Part shown: positions 15,089 through 23,600 of the stretch, piece after piece
How positions within the stretch are numbered: position 1 is the first letter of the stretch
Layout of the letters: every line of letters starts with the position of its first letter
Virus record (IMG/VR): IMGVR_UViG_3300025127_000241
Span: 1-25,573 of that record
Direction: 5' to 3' (one strand)
DNA: 25,573 nucleotides
Origin: a virus
Notes under the pieces: generated by a model
What the model saw: the letters and a program-made list of their open reading frames with translations, nothing else
Told to the model about the DNA's origin: nothing
The model's database searches: none
Translations under genes and position numbers: made by a program

Positions 15089-15935
15089 TCTTTAGCTCCT
15101 TAACCAATTCATAATATCTCATAAGTGTGACAACCTGTTTATCCTCAACTATCCTACCTTTCATTAGGGTATCTGCTTGATTTACAGCCTCATTAAGCTT
15201 AATCTTTGTTACTTTATCATCAACTGTTGGAAGAATTGATTGGAGTTTTTTCTTTACCCTTACAGTTTCAGATTCTATGAACTCTTTTAAAGAATTTGTA
15301 TTAGAAATGTTATTTATATATTCCTTTAGAAGTTTTTTCTGTGAATCGCTTAGATTTTTGTACTTTTTATTAAATTTTTCTACCAATATACCATAAGCTA
15401 ACAATCGTAAGTCCTTTTCTTGCTTTTTATATCCCTCAACAAGCTTTTTTTCATTTGTTTTGTTTGAAATATTCTTTCTGGTGATGTGTTCAACTATTGT
15501 AAAACGATTTTGTGTCTTATCCGCTGGACTTTCTGTATTTTTATCTTCAAATAGCTTATAAATTGACGCACTAACCTTATAGTTTGATATTCTAGCCATA
15601 AAGAAATCATTTACATCGTAATTTTTCTTAATTTCTTTAATTAAGTTATATTTTTCTCTTTTTAATGATGAACTATTTAATTTTTGATGTGCTTTTATCA
15701 CTGCATCTACTAAATGATTAGCTTTAGATTCTGATTTGTAATTTTCTGTTGTTAAAACCCTATATAAATCATATTCCTTTCCTAATTGTGTTTTTTTATT
15801 AAAAAAAGACTTTAAAATGTTAGCAGCCTCAGCTTTTTTATTATTATTTAAGACATCTACTGTTATTTGGCGTGTCAATAATTCAAATAATATTCCTGTA
15901 TTACGAATTTTTGAGTGCTTTGTCTTTGAACTCAT
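15072..15935 (-). CDS. Conserved phage protein of unknown function after the portal gene
   Basis: The chosen start is ATG 15935 (MSSKTKHSKIRNTGILFELL), which has a GGAG ribosome binding site six bases away; a TTG seven codons upstream lies over that site and is less likely. The 287-residue protein is basic and mostly helical, with blocks LLTRQITVDVLNNNKKAEAA, LGKEYDLYRVL and RISNYKVSASIYKLFEDK. It resembles proteins found next to the portal gene in other marine T4-like phages, all without known function as far as I can tell. No catalytic motif, signal or membrane segment is visible. Confidence 0.8.
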   Translation of the reverse strand: MSSKTKHSKIRNTGILFELLTRQITVDVLNNNKKAEAANILKSFFNKKTQLGKEYDLYRVLTTENYKSESKANHLVDAVIKAHQKLNSSSLKREKYNLIKEIKKNYDVNDFFMARISNYKVSASIYKLFEDKNTESPADKTQNRFTIVEHITRKNISNKTNEKKLVEGYKKQEKDLRLLAYGILVEKFNKKYKNLSDSQKKLLKEYINNISNTNSLKEFIESETVRVKKKLQSILPTVDDKVTKIKLNEAVNQADTLMKGRIVEDKQVVTLMRYYELVKELKNVKAG

Positions 15936-15940
15936 ATTAA

Positions 15941-15945
15941 ACTCC
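15941..15945 (-). promoter_or_regulatory. Ribosome binding site fixing the start at 15935
   Basis: GGAGT on the minus strand, with six bases between GGAG and ATG 15935. It lies inside the longer alternative reading frame that would start at TTG 15956, and so argues for the shorter protein. Confidence 0.75.
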
Positions 15946-15966
15946 AATTTATACAATTCTTCATAT

Positions 15967-15974
15967 ATAAATAT
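15967..15974. promoter_or_regulatory. Intergenic ATAAATAT element, site 5
   Basis: The core lies in CATATATAAATATATG, a perfect CATATAT/ATATATG dyad around AA, the most symmetrical of the six. It lies between the portal gene and the gene starting at 15935, 32 bases before that ATG. Confidence 0.45.
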
Positions 15975-15982
15975 ATGATTAA

Positions 15983-17791
15983 TTAATTTTTGTTAGTATT
16001 AAGAGAAGAAACTTCTTCCTTATACTGTTCCTCAACCTCGCTTGACTCTGAAATTAAAGATTTTGCGTTGTTTCCTAAATATTTATACAGATTTTCATAG
16101 TGAGCCTTAGCTATTTTACCATATGCGTTACTTTTATCAACCGCACCTAATGGATCTCTACCCCTCACACCGCTGTCCTTACTATATTTATTAGCTTCCT
16201 TAGGCCTTCCAGCGCCCGGCTGTCCACCTTCCTCTGAACCACCCTTATCATCCAACTCATGACCTGTTCTACCCATAGCCATATCCGATGGTGTGCCTTG
16301 AGACTGTCCTGTTTTAGCTGGATCATTACCCTCTGTCTCTATCTGTTGCCTTCTAAATTTATTTTTATAATCAAAAATAATCTGTTCATCATTTTCTTTT
16401 ATCTGTTCATCTGTAAAACTGAATACATTTTTATAAATCCACTCAGATGAAACCAAACCATCGTTTAACATAGATGATGCTAATGATGTTTTATTATTCC
16501 ATAGTTCAATCTTTTCTTGTTCATATATTGTGGATGGATTTGTTAAACCTAAATCAAAATTAACAAGCTCTTGATCTCTAAAACCTTGAGCGTATAGGTG
16601 AACAACAGCTACTTTTGTCAATTCGCTAACTACAATTCTTTGAATTCTTTCTATTGTTCGGGCAAACCTAACATCCTCAGCAGCTAAAGTAGCTTTTGAA
16701 CCCAATCCCTCTTCATATCCTAAGAAAGCTTTAGGCACTCTGAGGGAAGCAAGCAATCTATTTTTTAAATATTCAATATCATCAACCGCTTCATATGTTA
16801 AACCAGCTAAACTTTCTATATTTGTTCCACTATCACCACCACGAACAGGTAAAAAGAAATCTTCTGTAAGGTTTTGGATATTATATCGTAGGTTATAATC
16901 ACCTGTTTTCTCATCAATAACAGGAGCTTTTTTCATTTTATTTATTACCTGTTGCATATAGTTATCAACCTCAGCAGGTGGTATGTTTCCAATGTCTAAT
17001 TTGAATACTCTCTTCTCAGGTGCTCTCATTATCCTATGAATCAACATAGCATCTTCCATCAAAGTTAATTGTTTCCAAACTTTTCTACCAGCCTCTAACA
17101 TTGAACGGCCATACGGAACATAATTAGCATCTGAAAGTAGACGAAAATGTGCAACCTCATAATTTTCAAATGTTTTTGAATCCTGTTTTTTTAATGTATG
17201 TTTATTAGTATCACCTGATTGAGGTGTTAACATAAACTGAACTAATTGAGGATTTGTTTCATCATGCCCTTCTAATCTAGCCACATCATAAGCAGACATA
17301 GGTGTTACATTTGTAATTCCATACTTATCTGTAATTTCTAATTGTAAAAAGAAATCACCATATTTAGTCATATTTCTAATCCAAGGCCATAAATTAAACT
17401 CTATATTTATAATATCGTAAAATAAATTGTGTAATATATCATATATTTGATTATTATCTGTTTTTATATCTAAAACCTTACCATATTCATTTTTCATTGT
17501 TGATTCATCAGAGTAAATATCTAAAGCAGAGGATACTATTGAATCTGAATCCATTTGTTCATAATCTCTAAATAATCCTAATCTCATTTGTTGAGCAAAA
17601 AGTTGATCGTTGTATCCATATTGCATCATATTAGAGTACAATTTCTGATATCTATCAACTAAATTAGTTTGAATATTTGATTGTAATTGTCCTGTATCAA
17701 CTATTTTTAGTTTTTTTCCACCGATATTTCTAACAATAGTATTTGTAGAAAATAATCGTTTTAGTCTTGAAAATAAATCTTTATCAGCCAT
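15983..17791 (-). CDS. 20: Portal protein, gp20 family
   Basis: The 602-residue protein matches gp20-type portals: an N-terminal region with NLVDRYQKLYSNMMQYGYND and MDSDSIVSSALDIYSDEST, a central PEKRVFKLDIGNIPPAEVDN segment, and the stem/crown region EGLGSKATLAAEDVRFARTI followed by ERIQRIVVSELTKVA. The portal forms the twelve-subunit ring at one vertex, nucleates the prohead and passes DNA in and out. T4 gp20 is about 524 residues; the extra length here is a Gly/Lys/Asp-rich disordered C-terminal tail (about 500-602). It follows the large terminase by 10 bases, whereas in T4 the sheath (18) and tube (19) genes lie between 17 and 20. Confidence 0.93.
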   Translation of the reverse strand: MADKDLFSRLKRLFSTNTIVRNIGGKKLKIVDTGQLQSNIQTNLVDRYQKLYSNMMQYGYNDQLFAQQMRLGLFRDYEQMDSDSIVSSALDIYSDESTMKNEYGKVLDIKTDNNQIYDILHNLFYDIINIEFNLWPWIRNMTKYGDFFLQLEITDKYGITNVTPMSAYDVARLEGHDETNPQLVQFMLTPQSGDTNKHTLKKQDSKTFENYEVAHFRLLSDANYVPYGRSMLEAGRKVWKQLTLMEDAMLIHRIMRAPEKRVFKLDIGNIPPAEVDNYMQQVINKMKKAPVIDEKTGDYNLRYNIQNLTEDFFLPVRGGDSGTNIESLAGLTYEAVDDIEYLKNRLLASLRVPKAFLGYEEGLGSKATLAAEDVRFARTIERIQRIVVSELTKVAVVHLYAQGFRDQELVNFDLGLTNPSTIYEQEKIELWNNKTSLASSMLNDGLVSSEWIYKNVFSFTDEQIKENDEQIIFDYKNKFRRQQIETEGNDPAKTGQSQGTPSDMAMGRTGHELDDKGGSEEGGQPGAGRPKEANKYSKDSGVRGRDPLGAVDKSNAYGKIAKAHYENLYKYLGNNAKSLISESSEVEEQYKEEVSSLNTNKN

Positions 17792-17801
17792 AATATTATC
17801 C

Positions 17802-19373
17802 TTATTTAATTAACCAATCTAATGATTCCTTTTGTCCGTTCACTTCCCATTCCCAACTATTATTCTCTTTAGTTGGTTTTTGTGGGATCATTTGAGAGGA
17901 AACACCACTTAGTGTTCTTCTTTGTAAATCTATACCCTCATTTCTTAACCTTAATGCAGTATCTCTAACCCATAGTGTTAAAGCAAAGCTCATTACTAAG
18001 TCATCATTGTAACCCTGCATAGCTTCAGCTTTATTATTGTTATATATAAATACAAAAAGTTCATCAATTAATCTATTTGAACGAACAATTACTGTCTTTT
18101 CTCTAAAATATTCCTCTAATTTAGCAACAACCAATGGTCTTGTTTTCATTGTCATACTAAATCCAGCAACCATATTACGATCTTGATTTCTATATCTATT
18201 TGTCATTTGATGTTGCGTATCTACATATTTTAAATCTTTGCTCATATAAAATAAATTTTCATAACCCCTATCAATACACTGTTGAAGAGCAGCCCAACCT
18301 ATGTTATTGTTTTCAATAACTAACAATGCATTGTTATATTCTGTAGCTGTGTTCACACAGAGGTTTCCAAAATCCTTTGTAGATATTTTACCCCTATATT
18401 CTGCAACCTGTTCCATAGTCTCAACATCCATAATATGAAATGCAGAGAAATCTGTTCCATCGCCTCTACTTACATCAGCACTTAATACATAATCCTTAGT
18501 ATAATTTGCTGGTTGCCATATCCAAAGATTACTATCTATACCTCTTTTTTCTAACGGATTTTGAACATGAGTTTTTCTATATTCATCTAATATAACACCA
18601 TCTATAACATTTTGTCCAGAAGTTAAGAAGTCACAATCACACTCTTGTGCAGCTAATGAAGGACCTAAAAGTCTATCCTGTTCAGTTCTCCACTCATCAT
18701 TTCTTTCAGGATGTAAGTTCCAATGTAGTTTAATAAAGTTCCAATCATTCTCACCCTCTTCAGCACCAACCCAAGTCTTATGAAACCAATTACCAATACC
18801 ATTTGGTGTGGATAGTGCGATACACTGTCCACCAGTTGATAGTGTCTGTGAAGCAGCAGCCCATATCGGTTCAATTTTATCGATGAAAGCAGCCTCATCC
18901 AATATCAGTAAAGATAATGCTTCTGAACGACCACTATCCTCACCGCTTGATACAGCCTTTATTTGTGATCCGTTACTATATCTTAAAGAGAGTTTATTAT
19001 CCTCAGTGCATTTCTGTTTTAACCAACTCGGTAGATTAGCATGCATCACCCTAACTTTAGTTACTAAGTTTTTAGCAGTATCCTGTTTTGTCGCAATTAC
19101 CAATATGTTTTTGTCTTGATGAAAAGTCATCATCCATAATGAGTATCCAGCGGTTAGTGTTGATAATCCTAACTGTCTAGCTTTTAGTATAATATTAAAC
19201 CTATGTTCTTCAAAAGTCTGTAATGATTTTTCTTGATACTCATATAGATGAAAGGGTACTTTACCCTTCATAGGATGTTGAACCACACAATATTTTTTCA
19301 TAAAGTACGCAGGATCTTTAGCGCATTTTAGATACTGTTTTTTTATTACATCTTTTATAGGTGTTGGTTTCAC
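17802..19373 (-). CDS. 17: Terminase large subunit, gp17 family
   Basis: From GTG 19373 the protein has 523 residues. The ATPase domain has Walker A KARQLGLST (about 64-72), Walker B LLILDEAAF (about 155-163) and the coupling motif STPNG (about 188-192). The nuclease domain has acidic residues of the RNase H-like fold: SADVSRGDGTD (Asp about 300), VIENNNIG (Glu about 354) and YNDDLVMSFAL (Asp 457/458). It pumps DNA into the head through the portal and cuts it. I prefer GTG 19373 (VKPTPIKDVIKKQYLKCAKD): it has an AGGA site eight bases away and shares one base with the preceding stop (TAGTG). A TTG at 19409 would add 12 residues and overlap the previous gene by 37 bases. No small terminase is recognisable next to it. 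Confidence 0.95.
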   Translation of the reverse strand: MKPTPIKDVIKKQYLKCAKDPAYFMKKYCVVQHPMKGKVPFHLYEYQEKSLQTFEEHRFNIILKARQLGLSTLTAGYSLWMMTFHQDKNILVIATKQDTAKNLVTKVRVMHANLPSWLKQKCTEDNKLSLRYSNGSQIKAVSSGEDSGRSEALSLLILDEAAFIDKIEPIWAAASQTLSTGGQCIALSTPNGIGNWFHKTWVGAEEGENDWNFIKLHWNLHPERNDEWRTEQDRLLGPSLAAQECDCDFLTSGQNVIDGVILDEYRKTHVQNPLEKRGIDSNLWIWQPANYTKDYVLSADVSRGDGTDFSAFHIMDVETMEQVAEYRGKISTKDFGNLCVNTATEYNNALLVIENNNIGWAALQQCIDRGYENLFYMSKDLKYVDTQHQMTNRYRNQDRNMVAGFSMTMKTRPLVVAKLEEYFREKTVIVRSNRLIDELFVFIYNNNKAEAMQGYNDDLVMSFALTLWVRDTALRLRNEGIDLQRRTLSGVSSQMIPQKPTKENNSWEWEVNGQKESLDWLIK

Positions 19374-19777
19374 TATATTTTTCCTAAAATAAATCCAATA
19401 CCCAACCAAAGATATGTATTTTCATACCATTTTGGTTGAAGTGTTTTTATGAGTTCTTCATTTGTTTTTTCACGTTCTTTTAACAAGGTGATTTGTTTAC
19501 TCTTTGCTTCTGATAGAACTTTTTCCACTTCAGCATACTTTTGTAATTCTTCAATTAATTCATCACTTTCAGAAAGCATAACTTTGTAATCCTCTATCAA
19601 TGTATCTGCTTTAGCTAATTTACCTTCCCACTGTGCATCACGAGCTTTCAACATTTCCAATGCTTCGTCATAAGTAAAAGTAGTTGGTTTTTCACCACCT
19701 TTTTTTATTTCCACCCCGTTACCTTTGGTTAAGGATAGAGCAAAAAAACATATTATAAAATATCTTAATATCTTCAT
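19373..19777 (-). CDS. Secreted/membrane coiled-coil protein, possibly spanin-like
   Basis: From ATG 19777 the protein has 134 residues. The N-terminus MKILRYFIICFFALSLTKG is a signal-peptide or membrane-anchor sequence. The middle (about 35-115) is a charged, likely coiled-coil region (ALEMLKARDAQWEGKLAKAD, LIEELQKYAEVEKVLSEAKS). The C-terminus YLWLGIGFILGKI is a short hydrophobic segment that could be a second membrane anchor. An upstream GTG at 19789 would add four residues, but ATG 19777 has a better-placed GTGAG. Signal plus coiled coil plus C-terminal anchor is the layout of unimolecular spanins that fuse the two membranes at lysis, but I see no lipobox cysteine. The spanin idea is a hypothesis; a virion or membrane accessory role is equally possible. 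Confidence 0.62.
   Translation of the reverse strand: MKILRYFIICFFALSLTKGNGVEIKKGGEKPTTFTYDEALEMLKARDAQWEGKLAKADTLIEDYKVMLSESDELIEELQKYAEVEKVLSEAKSKQITLLKEREKTNEELIKTLQPKWYENTYLWLGIGFILGKI
19382..19385 (-). promoter_or_regulatory. Ribosome binding site supporting the GTG start of terminase
   Basis: AGGA on the minus strand, eight bases before GTG 19373. It lies within the end of the preceding gene, consistent with coupled translation through the TAGTG junction. Confidence 0.55.
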
Positions 19778-19785
19778 AGTTAATC

Positions 19786-20097
19786 TCACTTACTCTTAGC
19801 AAAGTTTCTAAGAAAATCTTCGGCTGATTCAACCTCATCGTTATCATAAGCTTCTTGCATTTTCTGTGTTTTCTTTTTACTGTTAGTTAGTTTTCTTTTT
19901 AAATTACCGACTTCTTTTTTAGAAGCAGTTTTGGCTTTTTCTAATTCCTTAATTTGCTTTTCAACTTTTTTTTCTTGTTTTTTATTTTCTTTTATAACTT
20001 TTTTTAATTTTTTAACTTCTTTACTCTTAGCAGCACCAGCCGCAAAAAGTCCACCAACTAAACCTAAAAAACCTAATACTAATTTCCAAATCTTCAT
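19786..20097 (-). CDS. Small membrane-anchored, Lys-rich coiled-coil protein
   Basis: This 103-residue protein has an N-terminal hydrophobic helix (MKIWKLVLGFLGLVGGLFAA, with GxxxG-like glycines) followed by a long Lys/Glu coiled coil (about 25-85) and a short acidic tail ending FLRNFAKSK. Topology resembles an i-spanin (Rz-like) or a small membrane accessory protein. It lies immediately before another coiled-coil membrane protein, so the two could act as a pair at the envelope, perhaps in lysis. No endolysin or holin is visible nearby, which weakens that idea. Its ATG shares a base with the preceding stop (TAATG). Confidence 0.62.
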   Translation of the reverse strand: MKIWKLVLGFLGLVGGLFAAGAAKSKEVKKLKKVIKENKKQEKKVEKQIKELEKAKTASKKEVGNLKRKLTNSKKKTQKMQEAYDNDEVESAEDFLRNFAKSK

Positions 20098-20624
20098 TAC
20101 TCTTTCTCCAATTTTTCTAAAGCATCTTCATATTTTTCTATAGCCTCATTTGCTTCTTTTTTTACTCTTTCCATATCAATATCCCATTTTTCTTTTTTTA
20201 ATTCAGGATAATTAACACCAACATTATTATACCACTCAGGAGCTTTTGAATCTTTCCACTCTGATATTACTTGTATCTGATCTTTGATAAAAGCAATTTT
20301 ATTTTTTTTAATTTTTTCTTTAGCCCACTTCTCATATTTACCTTCAATACGAAGTTTATTTTCTACTTTTACCTGACAATCAAAACAATGTCCGAAAAGT
20401 CTCCACATTTTGTCATCTAATTTTTGTTTCATAACTTTTTTACAATCAGGACAAAACCAAGGCATTCTGACATCTTGCATTATTTCTGTCATTTTAGAAA
20501 TCTTATCTTTCTTTTTTTCTTTAGGTTTATTATATCCAACCATTACTCTTTTCTCAGGTTCTCTACCAGCTAATAAATCACCCAATACTTTGTTTTGTCT
20601 TTCTGTTTCTTTACTATAACCCAT
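20097..20624 (-). CDS. Zinc-ribbon protein of unknown function upstream of terminase
   Basis: The 175-residue protein has a four-cysteine zinc ribbon: MPWFCPDCKKVMKQKLDDKM (about 54-73) followed by FGHCFDCQ (about 77-84). The N-terminus is basic and polar; the C-terminus (about 145-175) is a charged helix. I recognise this zinc-ribbon arrangement as a conserved unknown near terminase genes in marine T4-like phages. Since no gp16-like small terminase is evident, a DNA-recognition role in packaging is conceivable, but nothing in the sequence proves it. ATG 20624 lies two bases after the stop of the large nucleotidyltransferase gene, with a GAGG site overlapping that stop codon, so the two are likely coupled. 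Confidence 0.7.
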   Translation of the reverse strand: MGYSKETERQNKVLGDLLAGREPEKRVMVGYNKPKEKKKDKISKMTEIMQDVRMPWFCPDCKKVMKQKLDDKMWRLFGHCFDCQVKVENKLRIEGKYEKWAKEKIKKNKIAFIKDQIQVISEWKDSKAPEWYNNVGVNYPELKKEKWDIDMERVKKEANEAIEKYEDALEKLEKE

Positions 20625-20626
20625 AA

Positions 20627-23600
20627 TTACCTCGCAAACTTTAATATTCCTAATATCTGATTAACAGGAGCAAAAGCGCCTGTATACTTATATAACTTTC
20701 CTTTAAACATAAATGTGACTCCTTCGCTCGGTATGATAGCATCAAATCCACCCAAAGCGTTTAATCTGTCTAATTGTGTTTTCAGTAATCCCATCTGTTT
20801 TGGATCTTTTGCTTTCCTTATACCATCGATAGCCTTAGTTAAATCTTTTTTTATCTTCTGTACAGCTTTATCAGGATTAGCTGCTATAAAATCTTTTATG
20901 TTTTTTAATACCTCAGCACCTAATTCAAAGAAAAGCACCTCCCAATCCCTTATGTGTTTTTTCTGTAACTTAGCGTGATCCATTTTATCGGTTGTTAAAA
21001 CCCATTCTAAAAATTTTGGATAATCCTTCAAATCCTTTTTTATCTGTGGTATCTTATATGACTTATCAAAGAATGCCCATCTTTTTAAAAGTCCACCCAT
21101 AACATTACTCGTTACATTTGGATTATCTGTTTGTTTTCCTGCGTTATAAATATACTCATACCAATAAGCCTGATGATAGTCTGCTAATGTGTCTGTATCT
21201 TTTAATCCATATAGTTTTTGTAATTTATTCAATTTACCTAAAAAGTAATTTTGTCTAGCAGAAAAGTCCTTTACCTTCGGTAATGAAGAAACAAATGGTT
21301 TTGTTATGCTATAGGTTTTTTGAACATTTTGATTTATTTGTTTTATCATACCAGCTAACATTCTAGCACTACCCCTATCCTGTGAAACAGGTGAACCATC
21401 TGCATCATACTCTATGGTGCCGTGAAACTGTAATAATGCTTTATCATAAGGTATTACATTTGCTGTTTTCGGATATATAACCTCTAACGACATAAACTTC
21501 TTACCCTCTGCAAATATTTTATCCTTTTGTTTTTGACTCAATCCTTTAATGGCTATCTGTAAATCTCTCATAGCGTATACAAAGGCTTTCTCTATATCAC
21601 CCCTACCAGCAAACATATTAGCGATACCCTTTATATCAGGTGCGTTTGCTCCAAAATTCTTAATATGTCCTTTATTACGAGCAGCTATGAGCTTTCCATT
21701 CTTCCAACTAATCATAATATTCTGACCATCGGTTTTTTCTGTAACAGCACCCTCACTGCTGAGATTGCCTTGTAGCGTATTAATAATTAGTGTTCTGAAA
21801 TCTGAAAATGTAAGATTTTTGTTGTCAAACGGATGACTTAAATGTCCGTATGCACCACCCATAAGCAGTAACTCCTTTCCTTTATTTCTTTGTGTTAAAA
21901 TATTTCTAGCATTAATACTCTCATAAAATGTATTTTTTGTAACCTCATATGAGTCACCATCAGCACCTGTTAACATCAAATCACCTATGATATTATCTAT
22001 AGCTGCCTCTGTTCCCATCCAATCAACTACTTGCCAACCTAAAGGTTCTACAACAGTTGTCATCCATTTCTTATAATTATTTATGGCACGTTTGGATCTT
22101 TTTTGTTGGCCATGATCTAAAAATGTTAAGGGAGCTGATACATAATGTTCCTCACCAACATTTCTTCTCTTATGAACATCATCAGCCCTCGCTACATTAT
22201 CCTTTGGGTCTATGGCTCTTTTATTAACAATGTAATCCAAAACCTTCCAACCTGCGCCACCATATATTGAGTTTATCCAATCCGTAGAATCCTTCTTATA
22301 CTTTTCTAAACTCCTATAGTAAGTTGATGGTCCATCATCTAAGTTTCCTTGCGGAGTTGATGAGGATTCTAGTAAAAACTCCTCTATGAGTTCATCTGTT
22401 AGGGTGTAGGTTTCAAACAACTTTTTAAAGCTATTTGTCATCATATCATAAATGGACTTATCATAATATCCAAAAGATTTTTTGAATAACTTCTGTCTCT
22501 TATCATCATCAATCTTAGGATCTCCTAAAATCTTTCTCATCTGTGTTCCGCTAACAGTGCCCGATTGCGGTGCTGTTATGAAATATCCATGCTTTTCAAA
22601 TCCAACCAAATCATTCTTATTCTTATTATAATCCTGATAGTATGATTTGCTACCATCCTTCTTAGTTCCCGATTTTAACCTACCAGCATCCTTCTCACCA
22701 AAAGCATAAACAACCGCTGTCTTATCCGAATTCAATTTCTTTAGAACATTCGTTGCTATGTATGGTGATTTTTCCATAACTATGCGATTTTTGGGAACGC
22801 CCATCTTTACAATATGTTTAACCTTTTCATTAAAATTCAAAGGATGCCGAGGTGGTTGTTTTATGTTGGATGTCGTTATGTAAACATCATCAAATTTTTT
22901 CTTTAGAAAATTATAGGTGGCTAAATGGCCTGAATGAAATGGTTGAAACCTACCACCATAAACCGCCACAGTTTTTGTAATTTTGTTCTCTTTCAAAAGG
23001 GTCGTATTATCCATATTATCAACTATGGAATTTACGAATTTTTTAGTATACAAGTCAAGACTTTCTTTTATTTTTTTATAACCGCTACCATAAGGAACTG
23101 ATGTGTTTCCTTTCCTCTTCATCTTCTTTACCATCTTACGGCTTGGTGATGGTAAGAATCCTTTAGGTGCACCAAACTCCTCATTCTTCTTTTTGGTTTT
23201 CTTTTTCATCTGATTGATGTAAGCCCTATAGACAGCGGCTTGTGAAGCCTTACCCATCTCCCTAGCTCTCTGTTCCATAGCTACAGCAGCTTGTATTTTA
23301 TGTGCATGAGATTTACCGCTGTTTCTAATTTTGCTGACTGATGCTTTTGCATCTTTGACTGTAGCAAACTTCAATCCCTTTATCGTACCCTTTGGATTCT
23401 CATCTGTGTATAAATCAGAATGAGACTTAGAACCCCTATGCTGTCCTTTCTTACGGGGCACCCTCGGTGCCTCATTCTTCATCAACTGTTTCATCTGTTT
23501 TTCTAAATCAAGAATCTTCAATTTTAATTTATAACTACCTGCCTGTGGCCCGAACCCACCATACTTTCTTATCAGCTCCATTCTTTTTCTATGTAACCTA

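Noticed and set aside
15936-15956. TTG start at 15956 for the gene after the portal
   Set aside because: The GGAG ribosome binding site for ATG 15935 lies within this extension, and ATG is the better start.
19374-19409. TTG start at 19409 for the large terminase
   Set aside because: It would overlap the preceding gene by 37 bases; GTG 19373 has a suitable AGGA and a TAGTG junction typical of this operon.
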